From Bdellovibrio sp. (GTDB lineage: Bacteria; Bdellovibrionota; Bdellovibrionia; Bdellovibrionales; Bdellovibrionaceae): a stretch of 15,035 bases of DNA. The notes beneath the pieces were generated by a model. That model was given only the letters and a program-made list of their open reading frames with translations, made no database searches and was not told the origin of the DNA. Each line of letters opens with the position of its first letter. The stretch's first letter is position 1. The DNA lies in the NCBI GenBank assembly GCA_017745015.1, contig JAGIAF010000052.1, positions 1 through 15,035 on the forward strand, given 5' to 3'. Both the position numbers and the translations under genes were made by a program. Of the stretch, positions 1-5,817 are shown one piece after another.

Positions 1-604
1 GCTTCATTTGCGTCTTTTTGACATACATTTGCTGGCGAAGATTTTTAAATTTCTCTACCTGCTTTTGGTCAATGACATCCCCAGCTCGGCGCATGACAAC
101 CGAGCGATGGTTGGCAGGCAAATGCACATAGACATCGAAGTTGATGTTGATGCCGGCCTCGATATCGCGCAAATCCACTGGCATCAAAGCGGTGATAGGG
201 ATGTTATCTCCCTCCATTTCGATGGGGGCTAATTGTAAAACCATGTCAGAGATAAACTCTCGGTCAAAGTTGATGTGCATCACCTCATCGGCGCCGTTCT
301 TTTTGACCACATTAAAATCAAGAGGAGCGGCAGAAGAGTGCAAAACAATGAGCGGGCAGTCAGGGAAATTCATCTTTGTGGATTGAACCCACTCGATGGT
401 CGCTTGAGTGCCGCCAGAACCGTCGATGAGAGCCAAGATAGGCTTGAAATTTTCAGGAGCTGTTTCAAGAACTGCATCGACGGAATGGAAGAGTTGGAGC
501 TTGTACGGATAATAACCCTTCAGGATGACCTTCATTGTCTCTAGGAAACTCTCGTTAGAGCTTCCTAAAAGAACATCGACGGTCTTTCCTGAAGTAGAGG
601 TCAT
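1..604 (-). CDS. Degenerate receiver-domain protein, C-terminus beyond the window edge
   Basis: A leftward frame stays open from the ATG at 604-602 to position 1 (201 codons), so the gene is cut by the window edge. Its ATG shares one base with the cheX stop (TAATG), which points to translational coupling. Residues about 8-127 have the length and hydrophobic pattern of a CheY-like receiver: beta strand VDVLL at 9-13, ILALID with D61 where the phosphoacceptor lies, LIVLHS at 85-90 and GADEVM at 104-109. The acidic pair that should follow strand 1 is replaced by GSSNE, and the conserved Lys-Pro region reads HINFD, so metal-dependent phosphorylation looks impaired. Residues about 141-197 (PVDLRDIEAG, FDVYVHLP, RAGDVIDQ, MYVKK) resemble the small domain found before HD-GYP or PilZ-type output modules in delta-type bacteria. 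That second assignment is from memory and tentative. The missing C-terminus would settle the output function. Confidence 0.75.
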   Translation of the reverse strand, partial: MTSTSGKTVDVLLGSSNESFLETMKVILKGYYPYKLQLFHSVDAVLETAPENFKPILALIDGSGGTQATIEWVQSTKMNFPDCPLIVLHSSAAPLDFNVVKKNGADEVMHINFDREFISDMVLQLAPIEMEGDNIPITALMPVDLRDIEAGININFDVYVHLPANHRSVVMRRAGDVIDQKQVEKFKNLRQQMYVKKTQMK

Positions 605-1104
605 TATTGCACCGTGATCTCCACGTAGAATGTGGAGTTGTTTGCAAGATTAAAAGGAATGACCAGAGTCGCGCCTTTATCTGCATGGGTAATATTGAAT
701 TTACCAGAAATTACCGTAGGAATTGCCATTTCAAAGTTGTAGCCCAATTGATTCAGGGTTGTTTTAGCAGACCCGTAAATCATGTTGGTCATTTCACCAA
801 CCGCGTCGGAAACCTCGCCGTTGATTTCGGTGTGCTTCTCACCAAGCATATTCTCAAGAATATGGAAGATGGAATCCTTACCGTAAGAAATCAAAAGAGT
901 TCCTTTGAGCGGGGGAGCTACCATACCAACCATACCAGCGATTTCGCCTTTTAAAACGAACTGTGGTTCGATGAACGGTTTGCCTGGGGTGGCTTCTGTA
1001 TTAGCGATCGTTTTAAGTGTTTTCAAAACGCCATCCACAAACGCATTAATAAGACGTTTGTCGAATAGCGGATTCAATGCTTCCACTTTAGGTGCAGCAG
1101 ACAT
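604..1104 (-). CDS. cheX: CheX-family chemotaxis phosphatase
   Basis: The product is 166 residues, the usual size for CheX. CheC/CheX/FliY proteins remove the phosphate from CheY-P, and the catalytic signature is a Glu-x-x-Asn on a long helix. Here E104-M-T-N107 sits in SDAVGEMTNMIYG (residues 99-111), followed by the typical GSAKTTLNQLGY segment. Only one such motif is present, as in CheX (CheC has two). The N-terminal region FDKRLINAFVDGV fits the family's first helix. The ATG at 1104 is preceded by AGGAGA with suitable spacing. It lies 34 bases behind cheY in the same direction, so enzyme and substrate are probably co-transcribed, and it overlaps the next gene by one base. Some CheX-like proteins in this group serve regulators other than flagellar CheY, so the exact partner is inferred. 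Confidence 0.85.
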   Translation of the reverse strand: MSAAPKVEALNPLFDKRLINAFVDGVLKTLKTIANTEATPGKPFIEPQFVLKGEIAGMVGMVAPPLKGTLLISYGKDSIFHILENMLGEKHTEINGEVSDAVGEMTNMIYGSAKTTLNQLGYNFEMAIPTVISGKFNITHADKGATLVIPFNLANNSTFYVEITVQ

Positions 1105-1121
1105 TCAATTCTCCTAGAGCC

Positions 1122-1133
1122 TGAGTCGACTCA
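1122..1133. repeat. Perfect 12-bp palindrome between cheY and cheX
   Basis: TGAGTCGACTCA is its own reverse complement and lies in the 34-base gap between the cheY stop and the cheX Shine-Dalgarno site. As RNA it could only make a four-pair hairpin, and it has no T tract. It may be a protein-binding or RNA-processing site, or chance. Confidence 0.5.
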
Positions 1134-1138
1134 ATTAA

Positions 1139-1564
1139 TTAAGAAGCTTTAGGTTGTGCATTTGGATAGTGTTTTGCGTAAACACGTTCCATCTTGCCCT
1201 TCAAAGTTTGCGAGTTGAACGGCTTCACAACATAGTCTGAAACACCGGCCTTAGCGGCTTCCAAAATATGCTTTTGCTCAGACTCAGCTGTTACAAGCAT
1301 AAATGGGGTATTTTTAAAGCGAGGGTCTGCTTTACACGCCTTCAAAAGGTCGATGCCCTGCATTCCAGGCATATTCCAATCCGAAATAATGAATTCATAG
1401 GGCTTACCTGCATCATGGGCAGCCTGAATCATTGGAAGGGCGGTTTTACCATCGTCGGCTTCCTCGACGTTGGTATAACCAAGCTCTGTGAGGACTTTTT
1501 TGATGATTTTTCGCATAGTTGCGAAGTCATCCACGACCAAAAACTTCGTTGTATTGGGAAACAT
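1139..1564 (-). CDS. cheY: CheY-like single-domain response regulator
   Basis: The 141-residue product is a complete receiver with no output domain. All active-site residues are present: acidic pair D12/D13 in FLVVDD, phosphoacceptor D62 in IISDWNMPGMQG, switch Thr T92 in LVTAES, aromatic Y111 and Lys K114 in VSDYVVKPF. The spacing equals that of E. coli CheY shifted by five residues, and the DWNMP motif is typical of true chemotaxis CheY. When phosphorylated by CheA it would bind the flagellar switch or another motility machine. I chose the ATG at 1564 because GGAG lies seven bases upstream and the receiver starts at once. An upstream ATG at 1603 would add 13 unconserved residues containing that ribosome site. 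It is the first gene of a cheY-cheX-receiver operon. Confidence 0.88.
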   Translation of the reverse strand: MFPNTTKFLVVDDFATMRKIIKKVLTELGYTNVEEADDGKTALPMIQAAHDAGKPYEFIISDWNMPGMQGIDLLKACKADPRFKNTPFMLVTAESEQKHILEAAKAGVSDYVVKPFNSQTLKGKMERVYAKHYPNAQPKAS

Positions 1565-1604
1565 AATATCTCCTGAGTAAGGGCAATGTGTAAAATCTCC
1601 CATA

Positions 1605-1631
1605 TTATCGGTCTAGTTTTTTAAAACTAGA
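1605..1631. promoter_or_regulatory. Palindrome and possible promoter element upstream of cheY
   Basis: In the 204-base divergent region between cheY and the LuxR-type gene, TCTAGTTTT-TT-AAAACTAGA (1612-1631) is a perfect 9+9 inverted repeat. Overlapping it, the minus strand reads GACCGATAAT (1604-1613). This resembles the sigma-28 flagellar -10 box GCCGATAA, and its GATAAT also resembles a housekeeping -10. No convincing -35 partner is at the right distance, so which sigma factor acts here is open. The symmetry suggests a dimeric repressor or activator site covering the cheY promoter. Confidence 0.4.
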
Positions 1632-1738
1632 GTCCAAAGCTATTGCGAATCTCGGAATTTGTTGTCAGACTTTATTACAGGTGGTCGTGCTGCTTTTGGA
1701 CATGAGTCCTGGGTAGCGCAAAAGGTTTAGACGAAAAA

Positions 1739-1744
1739 TATAAA
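1739..1744 (+). promoter_or_regulatory. Candidate -10 box for the LuxR-type gene
   Basis: TATAAA lies 30 bases before the ATG at 1769, which would give a short leader containing the GGGAGGGAG ribosome site. No good -35 hexamer is visible 16-18 bases upstream. GGTTTAGACG (1724-1733) lies just before it. Confidence 0.35.
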
Positions 1745-1768
1745 AACAATTAGCGGGAGGGAGCAAGG

Positions 1769-2161
1769 ATGCTCAGAGATGTCCTGATTCAAAAAGGTCT
1801 TTCAAATAGAGAGGCAGAAGTTGCTGAACTTGTGTCTAAAGGCTTGTCCAACAAGGAAGTTGCGAACCAGCTTTTTGTAACTGAAAAAACAGTTAAATTT
1901 CACCTCACAAACATCTACAAAAAAATGAATGTGAAGTCACGCGCACAGCTTATCGTATGGTGCTTGCCTCACCTTGGCTTTGTTGAAAGCGAAATTCGCG
2001 CTGAAAACAACAACCAAAGTGCAGCTGCGACGACTGCATTCAACGCAAACGCAACTCAAACGATCCCAGCTGGATCTGCGACAGTTGCAGGTGCGACAAC
2101 TCTTCCAGGTGGCGGCATGAACCGTAATGGTAATTCCGACATCGGTATGGGCGGCATCTAA
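1769..2161 (+). CDS. Stand-alone LuxR/GerE-type HTH DNA-binding protein
   Basis: The 130-residue product has a GerE/LuxR helix-turn-helix at residues 10-65: LSNREAEVAELVSKGLSNKE carries the conserved Glu and the Gly-Leu-Ser-Asn turn, and TEKTVKFHLTNIYKKM is the recognition helix. There is no receiver, PAS or autoinducer domain before it, so the protein begins directly with the DNA-binding unit. From residue about 78 to the end it is a low-complexity tail rich in Asn, Ala, Thr and Gly, ending in GMGGI and probably disordered. The ATG at 1769 follows GGGAGGGAG, and upstream in-frame starts are absent. It is divergent from cheY and has its own terminator, so it is probably a single-gene unit. 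Such proteins act as DNA-binding regulators, and the targets cannot be read from this window. Control of the neighbouring chemotaxis operon is possible but unproven. Confidence 0.85.
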   Translation: MLRDVLIQKGLSNREAEVAELVSKGLSNKEVANQLFVTEKTVKFHLTNIYKKMNVKSRAQLIVWCLPHLGFVESEIRAENNNQSAAATTAFNANATQTIPAGSATVAGATTLPGGGMNRNGNSDIGMGGI

Positions 2162-2189
2162 GCCTTACCAAAGGTTTAGACCGACAAAG

Positions 2190-2226
2190 AAAGGCGCAGC
2201 AGAAATGCTGTGCCTTTTGTTTTTTT
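2190..2226 (+). terminator. Intrinsic terminator of the LuxR-type gene
   Basis: Arms AAAGGCGCAGCA (2190-2201) and TGCTGTGCCTTT (2206-2217) pair over 12 positions with one G-U and a GAAA tetraloop. TTGT6-type sequence follows on the plus strand. This is a classic factor-independent terminator. Confidence 0.9.
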
Positions 2227-2271
2227 GAGAGTTCCGTGTAATTATCTAAGGGTCATCGAAAGGCCCACACC

Positions 2272-2745
2272 ATGCCCAACAAGTCTTCTAAGTCAGTTTC
2301 ATCTTCCCAAGTTATCATGACTCAATTAGTTCTGCCGTCCCATACGAACGCCCTTGGTTCCGTCTTCGGGGGTACGATCATGTCTTGGATCGATATCGCA
2401 GCGGCGATCTGTGCACAACGCCATTCTAACAAAGAAGTGGTCACAGCTAGTATTGATCGCATCGATTTCGTGGCGCCAGTTTATAAAGGCTGGGTGGTGA
2501 ACTTAAAGGCCAGTGTGAACTTCACTTCAAGAACCTCTATGGAAGTGGGCGTTCGCGTGGATGCGGAAGATCCTAAGACCGGTGAGACTTTCCACACCGC
2601 TTCAGCCTATACGACATTTGTAGCTTTGGGTGCGAATGGTAAGCCGATTGAGGTTCCGGGATTGGATTTGCAGTCTGACGACGACAAGCGCCGGTATGAA
2701 GAAGCCAAAGCCCGCCGGGCGGCGCGCTTAAGCAATAAGAAATAG
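2272..2745 (+). CDS. Hotdog-fold acyl-CoA thioesterase (YciA/BACH type)
   Basis: The 157-residue product has one hotdog domain, residues about 12-120. It matches the acyl-CoA hydrolase family of YciA and mammalian brain acyl-CoA hydrolase: SHTNALGSVFGGTIMSWIDI (23-42) holds the conserved His-x-Asn, the Gly-Gly turn and the catalytic-position D41, and VTASIDRIDFVAPVYKG (57-73) is the second signature. The enzyme splits acyl-CoA to free acid and CoA in the cytoplasm, and family members often prefer medium or long chains. Residues 131-157 form a highly charged tail. The leader has only a weak ribosome site (GAAAGG). It converges with the leftward gene at 2749, leaving three bases and no visible terminator between them. 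The chain-length preference is unknown. A role in buffering acyl-CoA alongside the beta-oxidation genes is inference. Confidence 0.88.
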   Translation: MPNKSSKSVSSSQVIMTQLVLPSHTNALGSVFGGTIMSWIDIAAAICAQRHSNKEVVTASIDRIDFVAPVYKGWVVNLKASVNFTSRTSMEVGVRVDAEDPKTGETFHTASAYTTFVALGANGKPIEVPGLDLQSDDDKRRYEEAKARRAARLSNKK

Positions 2746-2748
2746 ATT

Positions 2749-3171
2749 CTACTTACAGAGTATTTCAATCCAGCGCAGGGATTCTTGCGCCTCAGGGGAA
2801 AGCGGAGTGTCCTCCGGCTTTGATCCTTTATCTTCAAGTTCTACTTTATGTTTGGCTTTATCGCAGGCGAGCTTTGTGGGTTTCTTGCTTGTGGCAAGAT
2901 CGACCGCAGGCTCCATGCTGAATACTACATAAAGGACTTTCTCAAGAGCGGGGCTCTCTGATTTAGGGTCCGTTTTCTTATAGTCATTCAGAGTTTCATT
3001 TAAACTTGAATTAACTTTCTTAAGTTCATGAACAATCTTTTCGAAGTCGCTTTTGCTGACGCTTTCTCGCGATACTTTGATTTCTTCAAGTAGTTTCTCA
3101 GCGGTTTTAGGAGCTGCGTAGGCGCCGTGGGAAGAAAGGAGAATGGCAAGAACTAGGGTTGTATTACGCAT
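2749..3171 (-). CDS. Small exported protein of unknown function
   Basis: I do not recognise this 140-residue protein. Residues 1-19 form a Sec signal peptide (basic MRN start, hydrophobic TTLVLAILLSS, Ala-Tyr-Ala cleavage site), and there is no lipobox Cys. The mature part is strongly charged and mostly helical, with possible coiled-coil stretches at about 23-65. Just two cysteines, C103 and C139, could form one disulfide in the periplasm. Its ATG at 3171-3169 lies inside the last codons of the upstream SLT-like gene (19-base overlap), and a GGGAG ribosome site sits in that gene's end, so the two are translationally linked and probably act together. It could be a partner or inhibitor of the lysozyme-like protein. 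That is suggested only by the coupling. Confidence 0.8.
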   Translation of the reverse strand: MRNTTLVLAILLSSHGAYAAPKTAEKLLEEIKVSRESVSKSDFEKIVHELKKVNSSLNETLNDYKKTDPKSESPALEKVLYVVFSMEPAVDLATSKKPTKLACDKAKHKVELEDKGSKPEDTPLSPEAQESLRWIEILCK

Positions 3172-4427
3172 TGATCAGCTCCCAGTTGTTTGTCAGTCAG
3201 TTTCTTGTTTTTGCAATCATCTGTTGAAGGATCGACATTGTCCTTCAGGCAATACATCTCGCGCATTTTACCTTTGATTGCTGTCAGGTAGGCGCTGCTT
3301 TTTTGAATAGATGCTAAATACGTTTTAGGATTCGAACTTGCGTCCGCACGATAAATCAAGGCTTTGGCTTTTTTAATGCCTTCGGCGCCATAGCTTACCG
3401 CAGTCAAAGCACTTACGACTTCGCGGTTTTTTGCCAATTGAGGTGCGCGTTTTTTAAGGGTAGGGACGATGATGCCGTCGCGCATCTGAAGATAGTATCC
3501 GATGCCGTACATGAGATTACGGGCGAGGCCGTCACCGCTGCTTACGAAGTCGCAGTAGTTGCCATCATTAATGCGCGGACGGTTCTTAAGGTCGCTTTCT
3601 GCGATTTCCTTAAAACCGACGCAAGACATTTTATTGCTCTTCGCTACAGCCTCTAGAATGTGCTGACCTTGGCCAACATCGGAAGCAAGTTCTTTCACTG
3701 CAGGAGTTGTCAGTTGGCCGATGCCGACTCCGCCGTTCCAAGCGATTGAGTAGTTAAAACCTGTCTCGTTATTGAACTTCTGATAGATCACGCGAGCATC
3801 AACAGGGAGTGGTTGTTCATCCGCAGGGACGTCTTTTTTTGGTTCTGGTGAAAGACATTTGATGGCGCGATTCACCGCAAACTGAACGTAGTTCACCATG
3901 TCGTCTGTGATGCATTGTTGAGTTTTTCCGCCGACCTGGCCGTAAGTTTTTTCGATATCTTGGTCGCCGGTTTTCTTATCCGTACTGCAAGTATATCCTT
4001 TTTGACCGGGGTTGCGCTTCATTGAGGCAGCGATACAGTCGCGGCGAATTAAAGCGGGAAGCTGATTTTTTGATTTGCCTTGGTCATCGAATTCTTTCGT
4101 TGCAAAGGCATCGTCGTCATCGCCAGCGGGAAGTTGCTTTTTAGCTGCTTGCTTTTTGGCGGCTTTCTTAATGTCTTGAGCGCTTTTAAGAGGATTGATA
4201 TCAAGGTTGCTTTCCACACAGGCCGCAGCAGATTTACTCACTTCTGCGAATTGCTTCTTCTCGGCCAGGTAGGCGACCTTCAATGTGTCTTTATTGGCCT
4301 GAAAAGACTCCATAAGTTTGATGTTTTTCTCGCTTGCGCCATTAACACACACAGGAACATCGGCCGCCAGGGCGGACGCGCCAAGAAGAAAACTAAAGAT
4401 GCTAGAAAGTAGGAATACCTGATTCAT
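3153..4427 (-). CDS. Exported protein with lysozyme-like (SLT) domain
   Basis: The 424-residue product starts with a clear signal peptide (MNQVFLLSSIFSFLLGASALAA, cleavage near 21-22). Residues about 208-355 look like a diverged soluble lytic transglycosylase fold: E221 in FNNETGFNYS matches the catalytic Glu of the ES motif, VGIGQLTTPAV (234-244) matches the GLMQ motif, and SALTAVSYGAEG (339-350) lies where these enzymes have their A-x-x-YN-x-G motif. Such enzymes cut peptidoglycan glycan strands in the periplasm. The 185 residues before the domain are unfamiliar and hold a Lys/Ala-rich run followed by four Asp (87-106). Many cysteines suggest disulfides. It lies 53 bases after hflX with GGTCTAAAC in the gap, and it overlaps the next gene by 19 bases. 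Activity on peptidoglycan is inferred from motifs. A non-catalytic relative is possible. Confidence 0.72.
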   Translation of the reverse strand: MNQVFLLSSIFSFLLGASALAADVPVCVNGASEKNIKLMESFQANKDTLKVAYLAEKKQFAEVSKSAAACVESNLDINPLKSAQDIKKAAKKQAAKKQLPAGDDDDAFATKEFDDQGKSKNQLPALIRRDCIAASMKRNPGQKGYTCSTDKKTGDQDIEKTYGQVGGKTQQCITDDMVNYVQFAVNRAIKCLSPEPKKDVPADEQPLPVDARVIYQKFNNETGFNYSIAWNGGVGIGQLTTPAVKELASDVGQGQHILEAVAKSNKMSCVGFKEIAESDLKNRPRINDGNYCDFVSSGDGLARNLMYGIGYYLQMRDGIIVPTLKKRAPQLAKNREVVSALTAVSYGAEGIKKAKALIYRADASSNPKTYLASIQKSSAYLTAIKGKMREMYCLKDNVDPSTDDCKNKKLTDKQLGADQCVIQP

Positions 4428-4449
4428 CAGAAACCCTATCGGAATCTGA

Positions 4450-4458
4450 GTTTAGACC
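4450..4458 (-). promoter_or_regulatory. GGTCTAAAC motif upstream of the SLT-like gene
   Basis: On the transcribed strand GGTCTAAAC lies 22-31 bases before the ATG, in the 53-base gap after hflX. TAAACT within it could serve as a -10 box, but no -35 is evident. Near-identical words occur in other intergenic gaps of the window. Confidence 0.3.
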
Positions 4459-4480
4459 TTAACGCCATCAGGACCATAGT

Positions 4481-5746
4481 CTATTTAACGATGTAGTCTT
4501 TCCAGCGGTTGATCAAAGAAGGAGTGAGTTGCGTATAGCAAACTGTTCCCTCGGTCGCAGTTTCTTTGCGGCTGATTTGTGCTTCACGGCCCAAATCAAA
4601 GATCTTGTATTCTTCAGCACGAGGGAAGTACAGCTGCACGTCGGTTTGCATTTCGCTCACCATTTGCGCCATCAACTTTTTAAGCTGCTCAATGCCTTGG
4701 CCGGTCAGGGCACTTACAAAGACACGGGGGTATTGCTTCACTCTAAATTGACGTTCTAAAGGTGCGACATCGCTCTTATTAAAGACGTGGATGATCTTTT
4801 TATCAGCCCAGTTGAATTCCTTAATAAGTTCTTCAACCACTTCAATTTGTCGTTCCATATTTGGAGAAGACAAGTCCACCACGTGTAAAAGCACATCGGC
4901 TTCGGCGGATTCTTCAAGGGTTGCTTTAAAGGCTTCGATCAACTGCGTAGGAAGTTTGCGGATAAATCCCACCGTGTCGGTTACAACCGCGGGTGGCCCA
5001 TCGTTCAAGAAGATCTTACGAGTCGTAGGATCCAAGGTCGCAAACACTTGGTTCTTAGTCATAACTTGGGCGCCGGTCAGACGATTTAACAACGAGCTTT
5101 TGCCGGAGTTCGTGTAACCGATCAAAGCAAAAGACGGGATCTCATGACGACGACGAGACTGTCTGTGTTGTGCACGGTTTTGGCGAACGCTATCGAGTTT
5201 TTTCTTAATCAAAGCAATGCGCTCGCGGATGCGACGGCGGTCATTCTCGAGGGCTGTTTCGCCGGGACCGCGGGTTCCGATACCGCCCCCTTGACGAGAA
5301 AGAGAGTCCAGCCATGCGCCGACGTTGCGAGGCATTTGATCTAGCAGCTGTGCAAGTTCTACTTGAAGTTTTCCTTCAAAGGTTTGAGCACGTTGGGCGA
5401 AAATATCGAGGATTAACTGGTTGCGGTCCACCACGCGGACTTTCACAATTTGCTCTAAGTTTCTTTGTTGAACGCCGGAAAGCTGGTGATCCATGACCAC
5501 CAAATTCGCATGGCTGTCGCGAACCATTTCGGCAACTTCTTCAACTTTTCCGGATCCAATAAGTGTGGCGGGATTCCAAGCGGGCAGAACTTGGATGATG
5601 GAGCCTACGACTTCGCCACCAGCGGCGGAAACGAGCTCCTCCAGTTCGAGCAGATTTTCTTTGATTTCAGTTAGAGGTTCGGTTTTTAAACCGACACCGA
5701 TGACAATCACACGATCGTGAACTTTGACATGGGCTTGCTGAGTCAA
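4481..5746 (-). CDS. hflX: GTPase HflX
   Basis: The 421-residue product is full length for HflX, a ribosome-associated GTPase that splits stalled or heat-damaged 70S ribosomes. Residues 1-200 are the HflX-specific N-terminal domain, with IGSGKVEEV (63-71), RVVDRNQLILDIFAQRA (104-120) and the family signature GGGIGTRGPGETALE (153-167) before a basic helical linker. The G domain follows: G1 GYTNSGKSS (210-218), G2-region FATLDPTTR (235-243), G3 DTVGFI (257-262), G4 NKSD (323-326), G5 SAL (345-347). The start is TTG at 5746. There is no in-frame ATG near, and a stop lies eight codons upstream. GGGAGGG lies about ten bases before it, inside the hairpin at 5756-5799. A GTG at codon 11 is a less likely start. 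The gene is not beside hfq, unlike in E. coli. Confidence 0.95.
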   Translation of the reverse strand: MTQQAHVKVHDRVIVIGVGLKTEPLTEIKENLLELEELVSAAGGEVVGSIIQVLPAWNPATLIGSGKVEEVAEMVRDSHANLVVMDHQLSGVQQRNLEQIVKVRVVDRNQLILDIFAQRAQTFEGKLQVELAQLLDQMPRNVGAWLDSLSRQGGGIGTRGPGETALENDRRRIRERIALIKKKLDSVRQNRAQHRQSRRRHEIPSFALIGYTNSGKSSLLNRLTGAQVMTKNQVFATLDPTTRKIFLNDGPPAVVTDTVGFIRKLPTQLIEAFKATLEESAEADVLLHVVDLSSPNMERQIEVVEELIKEFNWADKKIIHVFNKSDVAPLERQFRVKQYPRVFVSALTGQGIEQLKKLMAQMVSEMQTDVQLYFPRAEEYKIFDLGREAQISRKETATEGTVCYTQLTPSLINRWKDYIVK

Positions 5747-5755
5747 ATCTGTGAA

Positions 5756-5799
5756 CCCTCCCTTGGTCTACATATAGTGTAGCACCGTCTCAAGGAGGG
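5756..5799 (-). promoter_or_regulatory. Hairpin masking the hflX ribosome binding site
   Basis: On the minus strand CCCTCC-TTG (5799-5791) can pair with CAAGG-G-AGGG (5765-5756), nine pairs with one bulged base. Inside it, CTACA (5782-5778) pairs with TGTAG (5772-5768), extended by GGT/ACC, around a five-base loop. The distal arm contains the GGGAGGG that is the only Shine-Dalgarno candidate for the TTG start of hflX. No T tract follows, so it is not a typical terminator. It could block hflX translation in read-through RNA from the subtilase gene. A weak promoter (TTGTCC, 16 bases, TACACT) overlaps the same bases. Confidence 0.55.
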
Positions 5800-5817
5800 A
5801 CAAAGTTAATTTTTTGC

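Noticed and set aside
1565..1603. CheY starting at the ATG at 1603
   Set aside because: The GGAG ribosome site for the ATG at 1564 would lie inside the coding region, and the 13 extra residues match nothing in CheY proteins.
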